Positions 27,145-36,636 of a stretch of 64,000 nt of DNA are shown here, piece by piece. The stretch lies in assembly GCA_022791255.1 (NCBI GenBank), contig JAAVYR010000018.1:186001-250000 (forward strand). Direction: 5' to 3'. The DNA comes from Peptococcaceae bacterium (GTDB lineage: Bacteria > Bacillota > Dehalobacteriia > UBA4068 > JAAVYR01). The translations under genes were made by a program, and so were the position numbers. Within the stretch, counting starts at the first letter, position 1. Each line of letters starts with the position of its first letter. The notes below the pieces were generated by a model that worked only from the letters and a program-made list of their open reading frames with translations, searched no databases and had not been told where the DNA came from.

Positions 27145-30100
27145 TTATTTGAAATAGTTAACCCCACCGGCAAAGATTGGCTGTACCTTATTGCCGGGGA
27201 TATTGATAGCGGTGTGTTTGGTAATGCGTTCACTATGGCCCATTTTCCCAAAGACACGGCCGTCTGGGCTGGTAATGCCTTCGATGGCTGCCATGGAACC
27301 ATTTGGGTTGTAAGGCGTATTCAAAGTCGGTGTGCCGCTTTCATCTACATATTGGGTAGCTACTTGACCGTTTTTGATTAAATCAGCGATGACATCTGCC
27401 GGGGCCACAAAGCGTCCTTCGCCGTGGGAAGCAGGGATCGTATAAACATCGCCTAAGTTGCATTCACTGAGCCAAGGAGAAAGGTTCGATACCACTTTGG
27501 TCTGTACCATGCAGGAAATATGCCGACCGATTTTATTAAAGCTTAAGGTTGGGGAGCTTTCTGTCATGGGGACGATTTTCCCATAAGGTACTAAGCCCAG
27601 TTTGATAAGGGCTTGGAAACCATTACAAATGCCTAAAATCAGGCCGTCATTTTGTCCTAAATGCTGATGAATGGCTTCAATTAGTCGAGGATGATTAAAG
27701 AAGGCACTGATAAATTTCCCGGAACCGTCTGGTTCATCCCCGGCGCTAAAGCCGCCCGGAAAGGCGATAATCTGGGATTGGTTTATGATTTTTACCATAT
27801 CGCTGACAGATTGTTCAATATCTGCGGCACTTAAATTTTTCACTACATAAGTTTGGGCGATGGCGCCTGCTCGTTTGAAGGCAAGAGCTGTATCGTATTC
27901 ACAGTTGGTGCCAGGGAATACGGGAATAAATACTTTTGGCTGGGCGTTGAGAATATGAGGTTTGGCAATATTAGGGTTATCATAAGAGATAACCGGCGCT
28001 GCTTCTTTGGTATCCTTGGTCTTGGTTGGGAATACTTTTTCCAGGGTATTCATCCAAGCTGCAATGGCGTTATCTAATGGGATGATTGTGTCATTAACAA
28101 GAATATTTGCTTCGCTGTAGGTATGCCCGATGTATTCATATTCTACAGGAGAGAGGTAACCCTCGATTTCCTCTTCCTTCATATCGCCGTCTAATTCTAA
28201 AATGATAGAACCGATTTCTGGGGCAAATAGTTCATCATTAAACCATTGACCACTGAATTTTACGCCGATTTTATTACCAAACGCCATTTTGCTGACAGCT
28301 GCTGCAATACCACCGTTACCGACAGTAGAAGAGGATAGCACCCAGCCGTCGCGGATGAGTTGCGTTACCTTTTCATACATGGTTTTCAGTGCGTCAAAGT
28401 CAGGGATTTCGTTAATATCACAAGTTACCGGTAGTACGACCAAATGGCTGTTGGTAGATTTTAACTCAGAAGAGATGATTTGTACCGTATCTGTTACAGT
28501 TACGGCAAAGGTAACGAGGGTAGGCGGCACATGGATATCCTTGAAGGTGCCGGACATACTGTCTTTGCCGCCGATAGCACCAATGCCCAGAGATTTCTCT
28601 GCTTGGAACGCACCAAGAAGTGCTGCGAACGGCTTGCCCCATTTTGCAGGGTCTTTGCCTAGCTTTTCAAAGTATTCCTGGCAGCTTAAATATGCCTTCC
28701 GATAATCGCCACCCATGGCTACTAGCTTGGAAATGGCCTCAACGACTGAGTAGAGACCGCCATGGTATGGACTCCAGCTGGCAAGATAAGGATGATAACC
28801 ATAGGTCATCAGTGTGGCAGTGGTGGTTTCTCCATGGAGAACCGGTACTTTTGCAGCCATGCCGATGGCAGGGGAAAGCTGGTACTTGCCGCCAAAAGGC
28901 ATGAGCACGGTGCCGCCGCCGATGGAGCTATCAAACTGTTCGGCCAAACCCTTTTGTCCAGCAGTATTTAGGTCGGAAAGATTGGTGTACCACATATCTG
29001 CTAAGCTAGCGTCGTCTTTGACAAAAGCGGGCAACTGTTGGAAGAAATTATCTTCTTCCGATGGAGAGGTTATGATAACCGTTGCTTCCTGCTGTATACC
29101 GTTGGTATTCAAGAAGTCACGGCTAATATCAACAATGGTGTTATCCTTCCACATCATACGCAAGCGGTTGGTATCCGTTACCACTGCTACCTGGGTGCAT
29201 TCTAAGTTTTCTTCTTGAGAAAGACGGATGAAGGTATCGCTGTCCTTGGCTGCAACGACGACAGCCATTCTTTCTTGAGACTCAGAAATAGCAAGCTCGG
29301 TACCGTCTAGACCTTCGTATTTTTTCGGTACGGTATCTAAGAAGATGTCTAGACCGTTGGTTAGTTCACCGATGGCAACAGATACGCCGCCGGCACCAAA
29401 GTCATTACACCGTTTAATCAGAGTGCTGGCTGCTTTGTTGCGGAATAACCGTTGGATCTTCCGTTCGGTAGGTGCATTCCCTTTTTGCACTTCTGCACCG
29501 CAGGCAGCAAGGGATTTTTCATCGTGTTCTTTAGAGGAACCGGTGGCGCCGCCACAGCCGTCGCGTCCAGTCTTACCGCCAACGAGGAGCACTACATCGC
29601 CGGGAAGGGGTGTGGTACGGATGACATTTTCTTCAGGTGCGGCTGCAATAACGGCGCCTAATTCAAACCGTTTCGCAACAAAGTCAGGATGATATACCTC
29701 GGAGACTTGTCCAGTAGCCAGACCGATTTGGTTGCCATAGGAGCTATAGCCTTTGGCTGCTTCGCGGGTGAGCTTCCGCTGGGGAAGTTTCCCCGGCAGG
29801 GTATCTGCCATGGGGGTGAGGGGAGAGGCGCTGCCTGTTACCCGCATAGCCTGGTATACGAAAGAACGACCGGACAATGGGTCCCGGATAGCACCGCCAA
29901 GACAAGTAGAGGCGCCGCCGAAAGGTTCGATTTCTGTTGGATGGTTGTGGGTTTCATTTTTGAACATAATCAGCCAGTGTTCAGGGGTTCCGTCTACCAT
30001 GACATGAGCTTTGATACTGCAGGCATTGATTTCTTCAGACTCATCTAAGCCGTCTAGTAGGCCCTTGGCTTTTAATTCTTTGGCGGCAAGGGTGGCCAAA

Positions 30101-30939
30101 TCCATGAGACAAACACTTTTTTGTGGGAGACGGGCGCCATAGGTCTCTTCTCGGGAGCCGAGATATGCCTGATAAGATTGTTCCATGGCTTGGGCAAACT
30201 TATCTGCGCTACCAAACTGTACATCTGTAATCTTTGTGAGGAAAGTAGTGTGGCGGCAGTGGTCAGACCAATAAGTATCAATGACGCGGATTTCTGTGAT
30301 AGTAGGGTCTCTATGTTCTTCTTCACGGAAATATTTCTGACAGAAAAGTAAATCTTCATATGTCATAGCCAGACCCATTGCTTCAACCATGGTCTTTACT
30401 TCTGCAGGGGTTTTATCTATAAAGCCAGTCAATGTTTCTACGGTGGTTGGGATAGTTAAATCCATCACCAAAGTATCTGGTTTTTTGATAGCAGCTTCCC
30501 GGGAGTCTACAGGATTGATGATATAATGTTTGATAATATCAATATCAGCAGGGGATAGCTGACCTTTTAAGACGATAACTCTGGCATTTTGAACGATAGG
30601 TCGTTCCTTTTGGGTGATGATTTGGATACATTGGGCGGCAGAGTCTGCTCGTTGGTCAAATTGGCCGGGAAGATATTCCCAAGCAAAGACTGTTTCTGTT
30701 TTGTTATCAAAAGGAAAGTCTTCAATGTAAATGGTATCAACAGCCTTTTCTGCAACGACAGATAGAACAGCAGGAAAGTCCTCCTCTGTGATACCGTCGA
30801 TATCGTAACGGTTCAAAATGCGTACGCCTTCTAGTGGGATTTGCGGAAACAGCTCGTTAATCGTGCTGCAAAGAGCAGCTGCTTCTACAGCATGTTCTGT
30901 TGTCTTTTCTACAAAAACCCGGTATACTTGTTGCTTCAT
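27145..30939 (-). CDS. purL: Phosphoribosylformylglycinamidine synthase, single-chain
   Basis: Converts FGAR to FGAM using ATP and glutamine. The start is the ATG at 30939, because GGAGG lies 8 bases before it and overlaps the alternative ATG. It is 1264 aa, the large fused form in which PurS-like, PurL and PurQ functions sit in one chain. The synthetase core has FKNETHNHPTEIEPFGGAST and GGKTGRDGCGGATGSS. The C-terminal glutamine amidotransferase has PVFPGTNCEYDTA, nucleophile Cys in LGICNGFQAL and ASHGEGRF. It is unlinked to the main pur operon and transcribed from its own promoter. Several long antisense ORFs inside it are shadows. Confidence 0.97.
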   Translation of the reverse strand: MKQQVYRVFVEKTTEHAVEAAALCSTINELFPQIPLEGVRILNRYDIDGITEEDFPAVLSVVAEKAVDTIYIEDFPFDNKTETVFAWEYLPGQFDQRADSAAQCIQIITQKERPIVQNARVIVLKGQLSPADIDIIKHYIINPVDSREAAIKKPDTLVMDLTIPTTVETLTGFIDKTPAEVKTMVEAMGLAMTYEDLLFCQKYFREEEHRDPTITEIRVIDTYWSDHCRHTTFLTKITDVQFGSADKFAQAMEQSYQAYLGSREETYGARLPQKSVCLMDLATLAAKELKAKGLLDGLDESEEINACSIKAHVMVDGTPEHWLIMFKNETHNHPTEIEPFGGASTCLGGAIRDPLSGRSFVYQAMRVTGSASPLTPMADTLPGKLPQRKLTREAAKGYSSYGNQIGLATGQVSEVYHPDFVAKRFELGAVIAAAPEENVIRTTPLPGDVVLLVGGKTGRDGCGGATGSSKEHDEKSLAACGAEVQKGNAPTERKIQRLFRNKAASTLIKRCNDFGAGGVSVAIGELTNGLDIFLDTVPKKYEGLDGTELAISESQERMAVVVAAKDSDTFIRLSQEENLECTQVAVVTDTNRLRMMWKDNTIVDISRDFLNTNGIQQEATVIITSPSEEDNFFQQLPAFVKDDASLADMWYTNLSDLNTAGQKGLAEQFDSSIGGGTVLMPFGGKYQLSPAIGMAAKVPVLHGETTTATLMTYGYHPYLASWSPYHGGLYSVVEAISKLVAMGGDYRKAYLSCQEYFEKLGKDPAKWGKPFAALLGAFQAEKSLGIGAIGGKDSMSGTFKDIHVPPTLVTFAVTVTDTVQIISSELKSTNSHLVVLPVTCDINEIPDFDALKTMYEKVTQLIRDGWVLSSSTVGNGGIAAAVSKMAFGNKIGVKFSGQWFNDELFAPEIGSIILELDGDMKEEEIEGYLSPVEYEYIGHTYSEANILVNDTIIPLDNAIAAWMNTLEKVFPTKTKDTKEAAPVISYDNPNIAKPHILNAQPKVFIPVFPGTNCEYDTALAFKRAGAIAQTYVVKNLSAADIEQSVSDMVKIINQSQIIAFPGGFSAGDEPDGSGKFISAFFNHPRLIEAIHQHLGQNDGLILGICNGFQALIKLGLVPYGKIVPMTESSPTLSFNKIGRHISCMVQTKVVSNLSPWLSECNLGDVYTIPASHGEGRFVAPADVIADLIKNGQVATQYVDESGTPTLNTPYNPNGSMAAIEGITSPDGRVFGKMGHSERITKHTAINIPGNKVQPIFAGGVNYFK

Positions 30940-31042
30940 AAATGAAACCTCCATTATATAAAAGAAATATAAAAGAAAATAGTAATACAGAAATGTGGAT
31001 ACTACTGTATTTGGTTCGGTTTAGCTACATGATATATAGTTT

Positions 31043-31072
31043 AGTATACCATATATTGTAGAGAAAGGCGAA
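31043..31072 (-). promoter_or_regulatory. Candidate promoter of purL
   Basis: On the minus strand TGGTATACT (extended -10, hexamer at 31043-31048) has TTCGCC 18 bases upstream. The -35 is poor, which an extended -10 can offset. Confidence 0.5.
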
Positions 31073-31140
31073 TAGAAATACCAATCAAAAAGAAAAAAAT
31101 TATCATTTTTCTGAAAGAGGATAGGTTTTCAGTTTTTTTG

Positions 31141-31170
31141 CTGGAAATCCGTATAGATAATTGGTATAAT
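31141..31170 (+). promoter_or_regulatory. Candidate promoter of gatCAB
   Basis: TTGGTATAAT is an extended -10 (TATAAT at 31165-31170) with CTGGAA 18 bases upstream. The leader to gatC is about 130 nt. Confidence 0.55.
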
Positions 31171-31308
31171 ATCACTTTGAGAAGGGATTTTTTTCTTTTT
31201 CTCGAATTCTTATTCTAAGTTTATATTTTTAAGTTTAATGGATGTATGGACCATCTTTTATTCATCATTCATTCATCATAAAAAGAAAGGAATAGGTGAG
31301 AAGTTATT

Positions 31309-31587
31309 ATGACGCCAGAACAAGTAGAACGAGCTGCAAAAATCGCTATGATTAAAATAAGCGAAGAAGAAGCTGCGACCCTTGCAAAAGAATTAACAGA
31401 TATTATCGAATATGTATCTATGGTAAAAGATGTGGATACAGAAGGGGTACCGCCTACTATTCATGTTTTGCCTATTAGTAATGTGATGCGAGAGGATGAA
31501 GCTTCTTCTTTTGGCAATCGGGAAGGCTTACTCTCACAGGCACCAGAAACAGAAAACGGTCATTTCAAAGTGCCGAGAATTATTTAA
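31309..31587 (+). CDS. gatC: Asp-tRNA(Asn)/Glu-tRNA(Gln) amidotransferase subunit C
   Basis: Small subunit (92 aa) that holds GatA and GatB together in the enzyme that makes Gln-tRNA(Gln), and possibly Asn-tRNA(Asn), by transamidation. Typical sequence: N-terminal helix VERAAKIAMIKISEEEAATLAKELTDII, then TEGVPPTIHVLP and MREDE, with a C-terminal PETENGHFKVPRII. First gene of a complete gatCAB operon. Confidence 0.95.
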   Translation: MTPEQVERAAKIAMIKISEEEAATLAKELTDIIEYVSMVKDVDTEGVPPTIHVLPISNVMREDEASSFGNREGLLSQAPETENGHFKVPRII

Positions 31588-31599
31588 GGAGGGACTATT

Positions 31600-33072
31600 G
31601 TGGATTTATTTCGTCTCACAGCCCATGAACTGCAAGATAAAATCAAAGCAAAAGAAATCAGCTATACGGAATTAACCCAAAATGTTATCGACCGTATGGA
31701 TACGGTAGAAGACCAGGTACATGCCTATGTAAATACTGTCAAAGAACAAGCTTTGGCAGAAGCAGCTAAGGCTGATAAAGCGCTTGCTGCAGGGGAAACG
31801 GTAGGTCCGTTATTCGGTATTCCTATTTCCTTAAAGGACAATATGAGTTCTACCGATATGCCTACTACCAGCTGTTCCCGTATTCTTTCCAACTTTACGG
31901 CGCCTTACACGGCGACGGTAGTGGAAAAAATCCGCAATGCCGGGACCATTGTTTTAGGCAAAACAAACATGGATGAATTTGCCATGGGTTCCTCTACCAT
32001 TACTTCCTATTATGGTCCCACCCAAAACCCATGGGGAAAAGACCTGGTGCCAGGAGGCTCTAGTGGCGGGGCGGCGGCGGCCGTATCTGCTGGGGAGGCA
32101 ATTCTCTCTTTAGGGTCTGACACTGGGGGGTCTATCCGTCAGCCAGCAGCATTTTGCGGGGTGGTAGGCTTCAAGCCTACTTATGGCATGGTATCTCGTT
32201 ATGGGGTGCACGCCATGACTTGTTCTCTGGACCAAGTTGGACCCATTGCGAAAGATGTAATGGACTGCGCTCTGGCTATGAATGCCATTGCCGGTTATGA
32301 TAAAAAGGACTCTACTTCTGCTAATGTACCGGTGCCGGATTATACAGCTAATTTGAATGGAGATATCAAGGGGATGCGTATTGGTGTGCCTAGTGAATAT
32401 TTCCCATCTAAGCTGCACCCCGGCATTAAAGAAAAGGTAGAAGCTGCATTAAAACTTTTAGAAGACCAAGGGGCTATCATCGAAGAAGTATCTTTGCCTG
32501 CCAGCAAATATGCCCTCTCTGCTTATTACATTATCTCTCCGGCGGAAATCAGCTTAAACATTTCTCGCTTAGACGGTGTTAGCTACGGTGTGCGGGAAGA
32601 TGTGATAGATGGTGATGTTTATGATATGATGGTAGCAACTCGTGCTAAAGGTCTGGGGAAAGAAGTAAAAAGCCGGGTTATTTTAGGGACGCACTTCCTT
32701 TGTATCGAACAATTAAAGCCTTATTATCATAAAGCTTTGAAAGTAAGAACCCTGGTAAAACAAGACTTTGAAGAAGTATTTAAAAAAGTGGATTGCATTA
32801 TTGGGCCTACGACGCTTACCACTTCCTTTAATTTTAATAATTTCCCCGACCCTCTGACTTTACGGCAAAACGATTTGCTGTTGGCGGGTTCTAACTTAGC
32901 AGGGAATTGCGCTATTTCCCTGCCTTGCGGCATCGTAGATGGTTTGCCCGTAGGGATGCAGATTATGGGTAACGCCTTTGATGATGAAAAAGTATTGCGG
33001 ATGGCTTATTGCTTTGAACAAGCCTCCGGTATTAAAAACTTACAGCCTAGCTTTATAGAAGGAGGGGAATAG
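31600..33072 (+). CDS. gatA: Asp-tRNA(Asn)/Glu-tRNA(Gln) amidotransferase subunit A
   Basis: Glutaminase subunit of GatCAB (490 aa), amidase-signature family. The Ser-cisSer-Lys triad is visible: Lys in PISLKDNMS, Ser in PGGSSGGAAAAV, and the nucleophile Ser in SDTGGSIRQPAAFCG. The start is a GTG at 31600 with AAGGAGGG upstream. It lies 12 bases after gatC and 3 bases before gatB. Confidence 0.97.
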   Translation: MDLFRLTAHELQDKIKAKEISYTELTQNVIDRMDTVEDQVHAYVNTVKEQALAEAAKADKALAAGETVGPLFGIPISLKDNMSSTDMPTTSCSRILSNFTAPYTATVVEKIRNAGTIVLGKTNMDEFAMGSSTITSYYGPTQNPWGKDLVPGGSSGGAAAAVSAGEAILSLGSDTGGSIRQPAAFCGVVGFKPTYGMVSRYGVHAMTCSLDQVGPIAKDVMDCALAMNAIAGYDKKDSTSANVPVPDYTANLNGDIKGMRIGVPSEYFPSKLHPGIKEKVEAALKLLEDQGAIIEEVSLPASKYALSAYYIISPAEISLNISRLDGVSYGVREDVIDGDVYDMMVATRAKGLGKEVKSRVILGTHFLCIEQLKPYYHKALKVRTLVKQDFEEVFKKVDCIIGPTTLTTSFNFNNFPDPLTLRQNDLLLAGSNLAGNCAISLPCGIVDGLPVGMQIMGNAFDDEKVLRMAYCFEQASGIKNLQPSFIEGGE

Positions 33073-33075
33073 GTC

Positions 33076-34521
33076 ATGTATGATAAATATCAACCGGTTA
33101 TCGGCTTAGAAGTTCATGTGGAACTAAAAACCAAAAGTAAGATTTTCTGTACTTGTCCTGTAGCCTTCGGCTGTGAGCCAAATACCAATGTTTGCCCAGT
33201 ATGCGGTGGGCTTCCTGGTTCTTTACCGGTGCTCAACAAAGAAGTAGTGAATATGGCTATCAAGCTTGGCCTTGCTGTTAATTGCCAGATTGCCGAATAT
33301 ACAGATTTTTATCGGAAAAATTATTTTTATCCTGATTTACCATCTAACTACCAGATTACCCAAGGTGATGATCCAATTTGTGCCAAGGGCTACCTGGAGG
33401 TGGATACAGATGGCGTCAAGACTAAAGTAGGCATTACCCGTATCCATATGGAAGAAGACGCCGGGAAACTGGTACATTCTGGGGATACCATTTCTACTTC
33501 TCAGTATGCCATGGCGGACTTTAACCGGACCGGGACGCCGCTCCTGGAAATTGTCTCTGAACCTGATATTCGGTCTGCTGCAGAAGCCAGAGCCTATCTG
33601 GAACAATTAAAAGCCATTGTGGAATATTTAGATATTTCCGACTGTAAAATGGAGGAGGGCTCTCTTCGTTGTGACGCTAACATCTCTGTTATGCCTAAAG
33701 GTAGTGATGTGTATGGTACCAGAGTGGAAGTGAAAAACTTAAACTCCTTCAAAGCCGTGCAGAAGGCTATCGAATATGAAATCTATCGGCAGATGTGCGC
33801 CCTGGAAGACGGTACGCCTTTAACCCAAGAAACCAGAACCTGGGACGATGGCAAAGGGGTAACCCTCTCTATGCGCAGTAAAGAAAGCGCTCAGGACTAT
33901 CGCTATTTTCCAGACCCGAACTTGCCGCCTGTTTATGTAAGCCGGGAATGGGTAGATGGTATCAAAGCGTCTTTACCGGAATTACCAAAAGAACGAAAAG
34001 CCAGACTTATAGAGTTAGGATTGCCGGAATATGACGCGAAAATTATTACTTCTTCTAAGGCTATGGCAGATTATTTTGACGCGTGCTATGATAAATTTAA
34101 CGAAGCAAAAGCCATCAGTAACTGGATGATGGGGGATTTATCTGCGGCATTAAACAATGCAGGACAGGACTTTAAAAATTCTCCTGTTACTCCGGATATG
34201 CTGGTTGAATTATTAAAGTTTATTGCCGACGATACTATTTCTGGGAAAATCGCTAAAACTGTCTTTGAAGAAGCCTTCCAGACGGGGAAAGCACCTGGAG
34301 ATATCGTCAAAGAAAAGGGTTTGGTGCAAATTAAAGATACTGGGGCTATTGGTGAAATGGTAGACCAAGTTATCGCTGCTAATCCACAATCTGTTGCAGA
34401 CTTTAAGGCAGGGAAGAAACAGGCTATTGGTTTCTTAGTGGGCCAAGTAATGAAACTGTCTCAAGGAAAAGCAAACCCAGGTATGGTAAATAAACTGCTC
34501 CAGGAAAAATTAAGCGAATAG
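33076..34521 (+). CDS. gatB: Asp-tRNA(Asn)/Glu-tRNA(Gln) amidotransferase subunit B
   Basis: tRNA-binding and kinase subunit of GatCAB (481 aa). N-terminal [20 protein letters not shown] is followed by the zinc-site cysteines C25, C27, C40 and C43 (CTC, then CPVCGG). The catalytic cradle includes [16 protein letters not shown] and the tail has the YqeY-like C-terminal domain (ending [17 protein letters not shown]). The presence of all three subunits suggests that the organism relies on indirect tRNA amidation. Confidence 0.97.
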   Translation: MYDKYQPVIGLEVHVELKTKSKIFCTCPVAFGCEPNTNVCPVCGGLPGSLPVLNKEVVNMAIKLGLAVNCQIAEYTDFYRKNYFYPDLPSNYQITQGDDPICAKGYLEVDTDGVKTKVGITRIHMEEDAGKLVHSGDTISTSQYAMADFNRTGTPLLEIVSEPDIRSAAEARAYLEQLKAIVEYLDISDCKMEEGSLRCDANISVMPKGSDVYGTRVEVKNLNSFKAVQKAIEYEIYRQMCALEDGTPLTQETRTWDDGKGVTLSMRSKESAQDYRYFPDPNLPPVYVSREWVDGIKASLPELPKERKARLIELGLPEYDAKIITSSKAMADYFDACYDKFNEAKAISNWMMGDLSAALNNAGQDFKNSPVTPDMLVELLKFIADDTISGKIAKTVFEEAFQTGKAPGDIVKEKGLVQIKDTGAIGEMVDQVIAANPQSVADFKAGKKQAIGFLVGQVMKLSQGKANPGMVNKLLQEKLSE

Positions 34522-34554
34522 GCGAATTAAGCCTATAGAAAAGAGAGGTGCAAT

Positions 34555-34668
34555 ATGGGAGAAATGGGTTGGTGGATTTCCTTATTGCGTGATTTGGCAG
34601 TGCCGGTGGCGCTAGTTGTAGTGGCTTGTCTATGGAATAGTGCGGCCAAAAAGAAGAGAAACAAATAA
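34555..34668 (+). CDS. 37-residue single-helix membrane peptide
   Basis: A tiny ORF 33 bases after gatB with a good AGAGAGGTG site. It codes MGEMGWWISLLRDLAVPVAL, continues as a hydrophobic run (VVVACLW) and ends in a basic tail (AAKKKRNK). The layout, one membrane helix with a positively charged C-terminus, is that of a genuine membrane micropeptide. It is likely co-transcribed with gatCAB. I do not recognise a family. Confidence 0.5.
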   Translation: MGEMGWWISLLRDLAVPVALVVVACLWNSAAKKKRNK

Positions 34669-34777
34669 AATAGCTAATCAGATAGATAGCTTGATTTTTC
34701 ACTTCTTTGTGATAAAATAATTCTCATACGCAAGGGATAGCGTATAAAAAAAATGAAAATACAGATAATATAAAGGA

Positions 34778-34872
34778 ACAAAGGGGAGTAGCCCGCAGTT
34801 TATCTGTACACAGTGAGTCGTCAGCACGATAGATTGTTATCCGGCCTGTGTTGAAAGAAGCAAGACCTTTGT
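34778..34872 (+). ncRNA. yybP-ykoY (Mn2+) riboswitch
   Basis: The aptamer consensus is visible: closing helix P1 ACAAAGG (34778-34784) with CCTTTGT (34866-34872), the conserved AAAGGGGAGTAGC, GTCGTCAGCACGA, CCGGCCTGTGTTG and AGCAAGACC blocks. The 3' strand of P1 is shared with a following terminator hairpin, so Mn2+ binding should favour readthrough into the downstream exporter. Known members sense Mn2+. Confidence 0.92.
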
Positions 34873-34936
34873 TGCCCCTGGAAAGCTATGTCCTTTAATA
34901 GGTCCATAGATTTTCTCTGGCAACAGGGGTCTTTTA
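34862..34936 (+). terminator. Riboswitch expression-platform terminator
   Basis: AAGACCTTTGTTGCC (34862-34876) pairs with GGCAACAGGGGTCTT (34919-34933) over a 42-base loop, followed by a T-run. The left arm includes the aptamer P1 strand, giving mutually exclusive structures. Confidence 0.85.
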
Positions 34937-34966
34937 TTGTCTTGTAGCAGGAGGTAAAAAGATAAG

Positions 34967-35929
34967 ATGAGTTATGTGTTATTAGTTGTCGGTTTTTTCT
35001 TGTTGGTGAAGGGAGCGGACTGGTTTGTAGAGGGTTCTGCTTCTATTGCGCGCAAACTGCACATTCCTGCTATTGTTATCGGCCTGACCATTGTTTCTTT
35101 TGGTACTTCGGCACCAGAAGCTGCAGTGAGCATTACGGCAGGATTAAATGGGCAGAATGATATCGCTCTGGGGAATATTATTGGCTCTAATATTTTTAAT
35201 ATTTTAGCGGTGATTGGTGCGGCTGCCTTTATCCATCCTATCCGTATCCAAAAATCAACCATCCAAAAGGAATTTCCTTTCGCCATTTCTACAGCGATTG
35301 TTCTATTAATATTGTCTTTAGATACGCTGTTGCAAGGCTATCCTACTAATATGATTAGCCGGGCAGATGGTCTAATCCTATTAATTTTCTTTGCTATTTT
35401 TTTGTTTTACTTGTTTGATTTGGCCTTTCAATCTCATAAAAAGGGGGAAGATATAGAAGAGGACGAAATGTCGGAGGAGCGGTCTATCGGTAAAAGTATC
35501 TTATTAGGACTTGTTGGGGTAACTGGTATTGTGCTAGGCGGGACCCTTACGGTAGATAGTGCAGAGACTATCGCTCTTTCTTGGGGCCTTAGTGAAAAGC
35601 TAGTGGGTTTGACTATTCTTGCTGTGGGTACATCCTTACCGGAATTTGTTACTAGTGTGGTAGCAGCAAAAAAGGGAGAAAACGATATTGCTATTGGCAA
35701 TGTGCTCGGGTCTAATGTATTTAATGTGTTCTTTATTTTGGCAGCTTCTGCTGTGCTTTCTCCTATTGCAGTGGCGCCGGCCATCTTTTTTGATTTAGGG
35801 ATTATGTTGGCTTCGATGTTGTTTGTTTTTTTCTTCTCCATCCTGGGGAAGGATATTAATAAGGGAGAAGGGGCTTTTCTTTTTCTTTGTTATGTTGCTT
35901 ATATGGTGTATATCGTTATTCGTAATTAA
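34967..35929 (+). CDS. CaCA-family sodium/calcium exchanger-like transporter, probably a Mn2+ exporter
   Basis: A 320-aa membrane antiporter with two inverted halves. The alpha repeats are GTSAPEAAVSITAGL with NDIALGNIIGSNIFNI, and GTSLPEFVTSVVAA with NDIAIGNVLGSNVFNV, each with the acidic residue that binds the cation. A charged cytoplasmic loop (HKKGEDIEEDEMSEERS) lies in the middle. Control by a Mn2+ riboswitch implies that the physiological job is exporting excess Mn2+, though the family is named for Ca2+. Single gene with its own terminator. Confidence 0.93.
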   Translation: MSYVLLVVGFFLLVKGADWFVEGSASIARKLHIPAIVIGLTIVSFGTSAPEAAVSITAGLNGQNDIALGNIIGSNIFNILAVIGAAAFIHPIRIQKSTIQKEFPFAISTAIVLLILSLDTLLQGYPTNMISRADGLILLIFFAIFLFYLFDLAFQSHKKGEDIEEDEMSEERSIGKSILLGLVGVTGIVLGGTLTVDSAETIALSWGLSEKLVGLTILAVGTSLPEFVTSVVAAKKGENDIAIGNVLGSNVFNVFFILAASAVLSPIAVAPAIFFDLGIMLASMLFVFFFSILGKDINKGEGAFLFLCYVAYMVYIVIRN

Positions 35930-35940
35930 AACAGAAAATA

Positions 35941-35973
35941 AAAAGAACAGGGGCTTTTGCCCTTGTTCTTTTT
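35941..35973 (+). terminator. Intrinsic terminator after the exchanger gene
   Basis: AAAAGAACAGGGGC and GCCCTTGTTCTTTT pair with one G-U, TTTT loop and T-run. Confidence 0.85.
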
Positions 35974-36053
35974 GATTAAATAAGATATGCTTATAGTAAC
36001 GCTTGTCAGAATTTGGCAGTTCTATGCGAATATAAAAATGGATGGTGAAGGTA

Positions 36054-36608
36054 ATGCGATTATTTAATCGGTCTATATGGCTGGTTATGGGGATTTTATT
36101 TATTATCACGGGGGTCCTTTCTATTTGGAACCCTAGTTTTGTCATGGTATCCTTGGTTTTTCTTGCAGGCTGTATTTTTATTTTCAGCGGAGTCGGTAAT
36201 ATTATCTTTTATCTTTCGGCGAATTCCTATGTGTTTGCGCCGGCTTGGTTTTTAGCAGATGGGATTATTTCAGTGCTTTTAGGAATTTTTCTTTTCTTCC
36301 ATCATGAGGCGGCGGCAACAGCCCTTTCTTATATCATTGGCATGTGGTTGATATTTGCAGGTGTGAGCAATTTGATTAAATCCTTGGATTTGTATCGTTT
36401 TCGTGTTTCTGGCTGGGCTTTGGTAACTGTGGCCGGGATATTAGAAGCGGGACTTGGTTTTGTTTCTTTATGGCATCCATTTGTAGCGATGCTTACAGCT
36501 AGCTCTCTCATTGGTTATTGCTTTATCTTCCAGGGAATTATTTTTGTCCTTTTATGGTGGTTCATTTTGCGATATATTGATAAAAACAGCATGAGTATTT
36601 TTTATTAA
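36054..36608 (+). CDS. DUF308/HdeD-family membrane protein
   Basis: A 184-aa protein of about six hydrophobic helices in three repeated pairs: LVMGILFIITGVLSIWNPSF, LADGIISVLLGIFLFFHHEA and VAGILEAGLGFVSLWHPF each open a pair. This matches the HdeD/DUF308 repeat, known from an acid-resistance protein in Escherichia coli; the function in Bacillota is unclear. The ATG at 36054 has GGTGA upstream; an ATG 12 bases earlier is possible. Confidence 0.75.
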   Translation: MRLFNRSIWLVMGILFIITGVLSIWNPSFVMVSLVFLAGCIFIFSGVGNIIFYLSANSYVFAPAWFLADGIISVLLGIFLFFHHEAAATALSYIIGMWLIFAGVSNLIKSLDLYRFRVSGWALVTVAGILEAGLGFVSLWHPFVAMLTASSLIGYCFIFQGIIFVLLWWFILRYIDKNSMSIFY

Positions 36609-36636
36609 AAAAGAGAGGCAAATGCCTCTCTTTTAT
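36609..36636. terminator. Bidirectional terminator
   Basis: AAAAGAGAGGCA/TGCCTCTCTTTT, two-base loop, between the convergent DUF308 gene and the minus-strand small membrane gene. Confidence 0.88.

Larger units (their letters stand above)
30940..31308. other. Intergenic region between divergent purL and gatC
   Basis: This gene-free stretch holds a promoter in each direction and an A/T-rich leader for each gene. The purL leader contains an AATACAG/CTGTATT inverted repeat and a CCGAAC hexamer (31006-31020 area) resembling half of a PurR box. I see no purine riboswitch core. Confidence 0.6.

Noticed and set aside
28289-28705. Long ORFs (up to 138 codons) antisense to purL
   Set aside because: They lie wholly inside a highly conserved coding region, have no ribosome sites and encode no recognisable protein; they are shadows.
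31000-31075. PurR-box pair upstream of purL
   Set aside because: One CCGAAC hexamer is present but the flanking bases and a second box at the usual spacing are missing.
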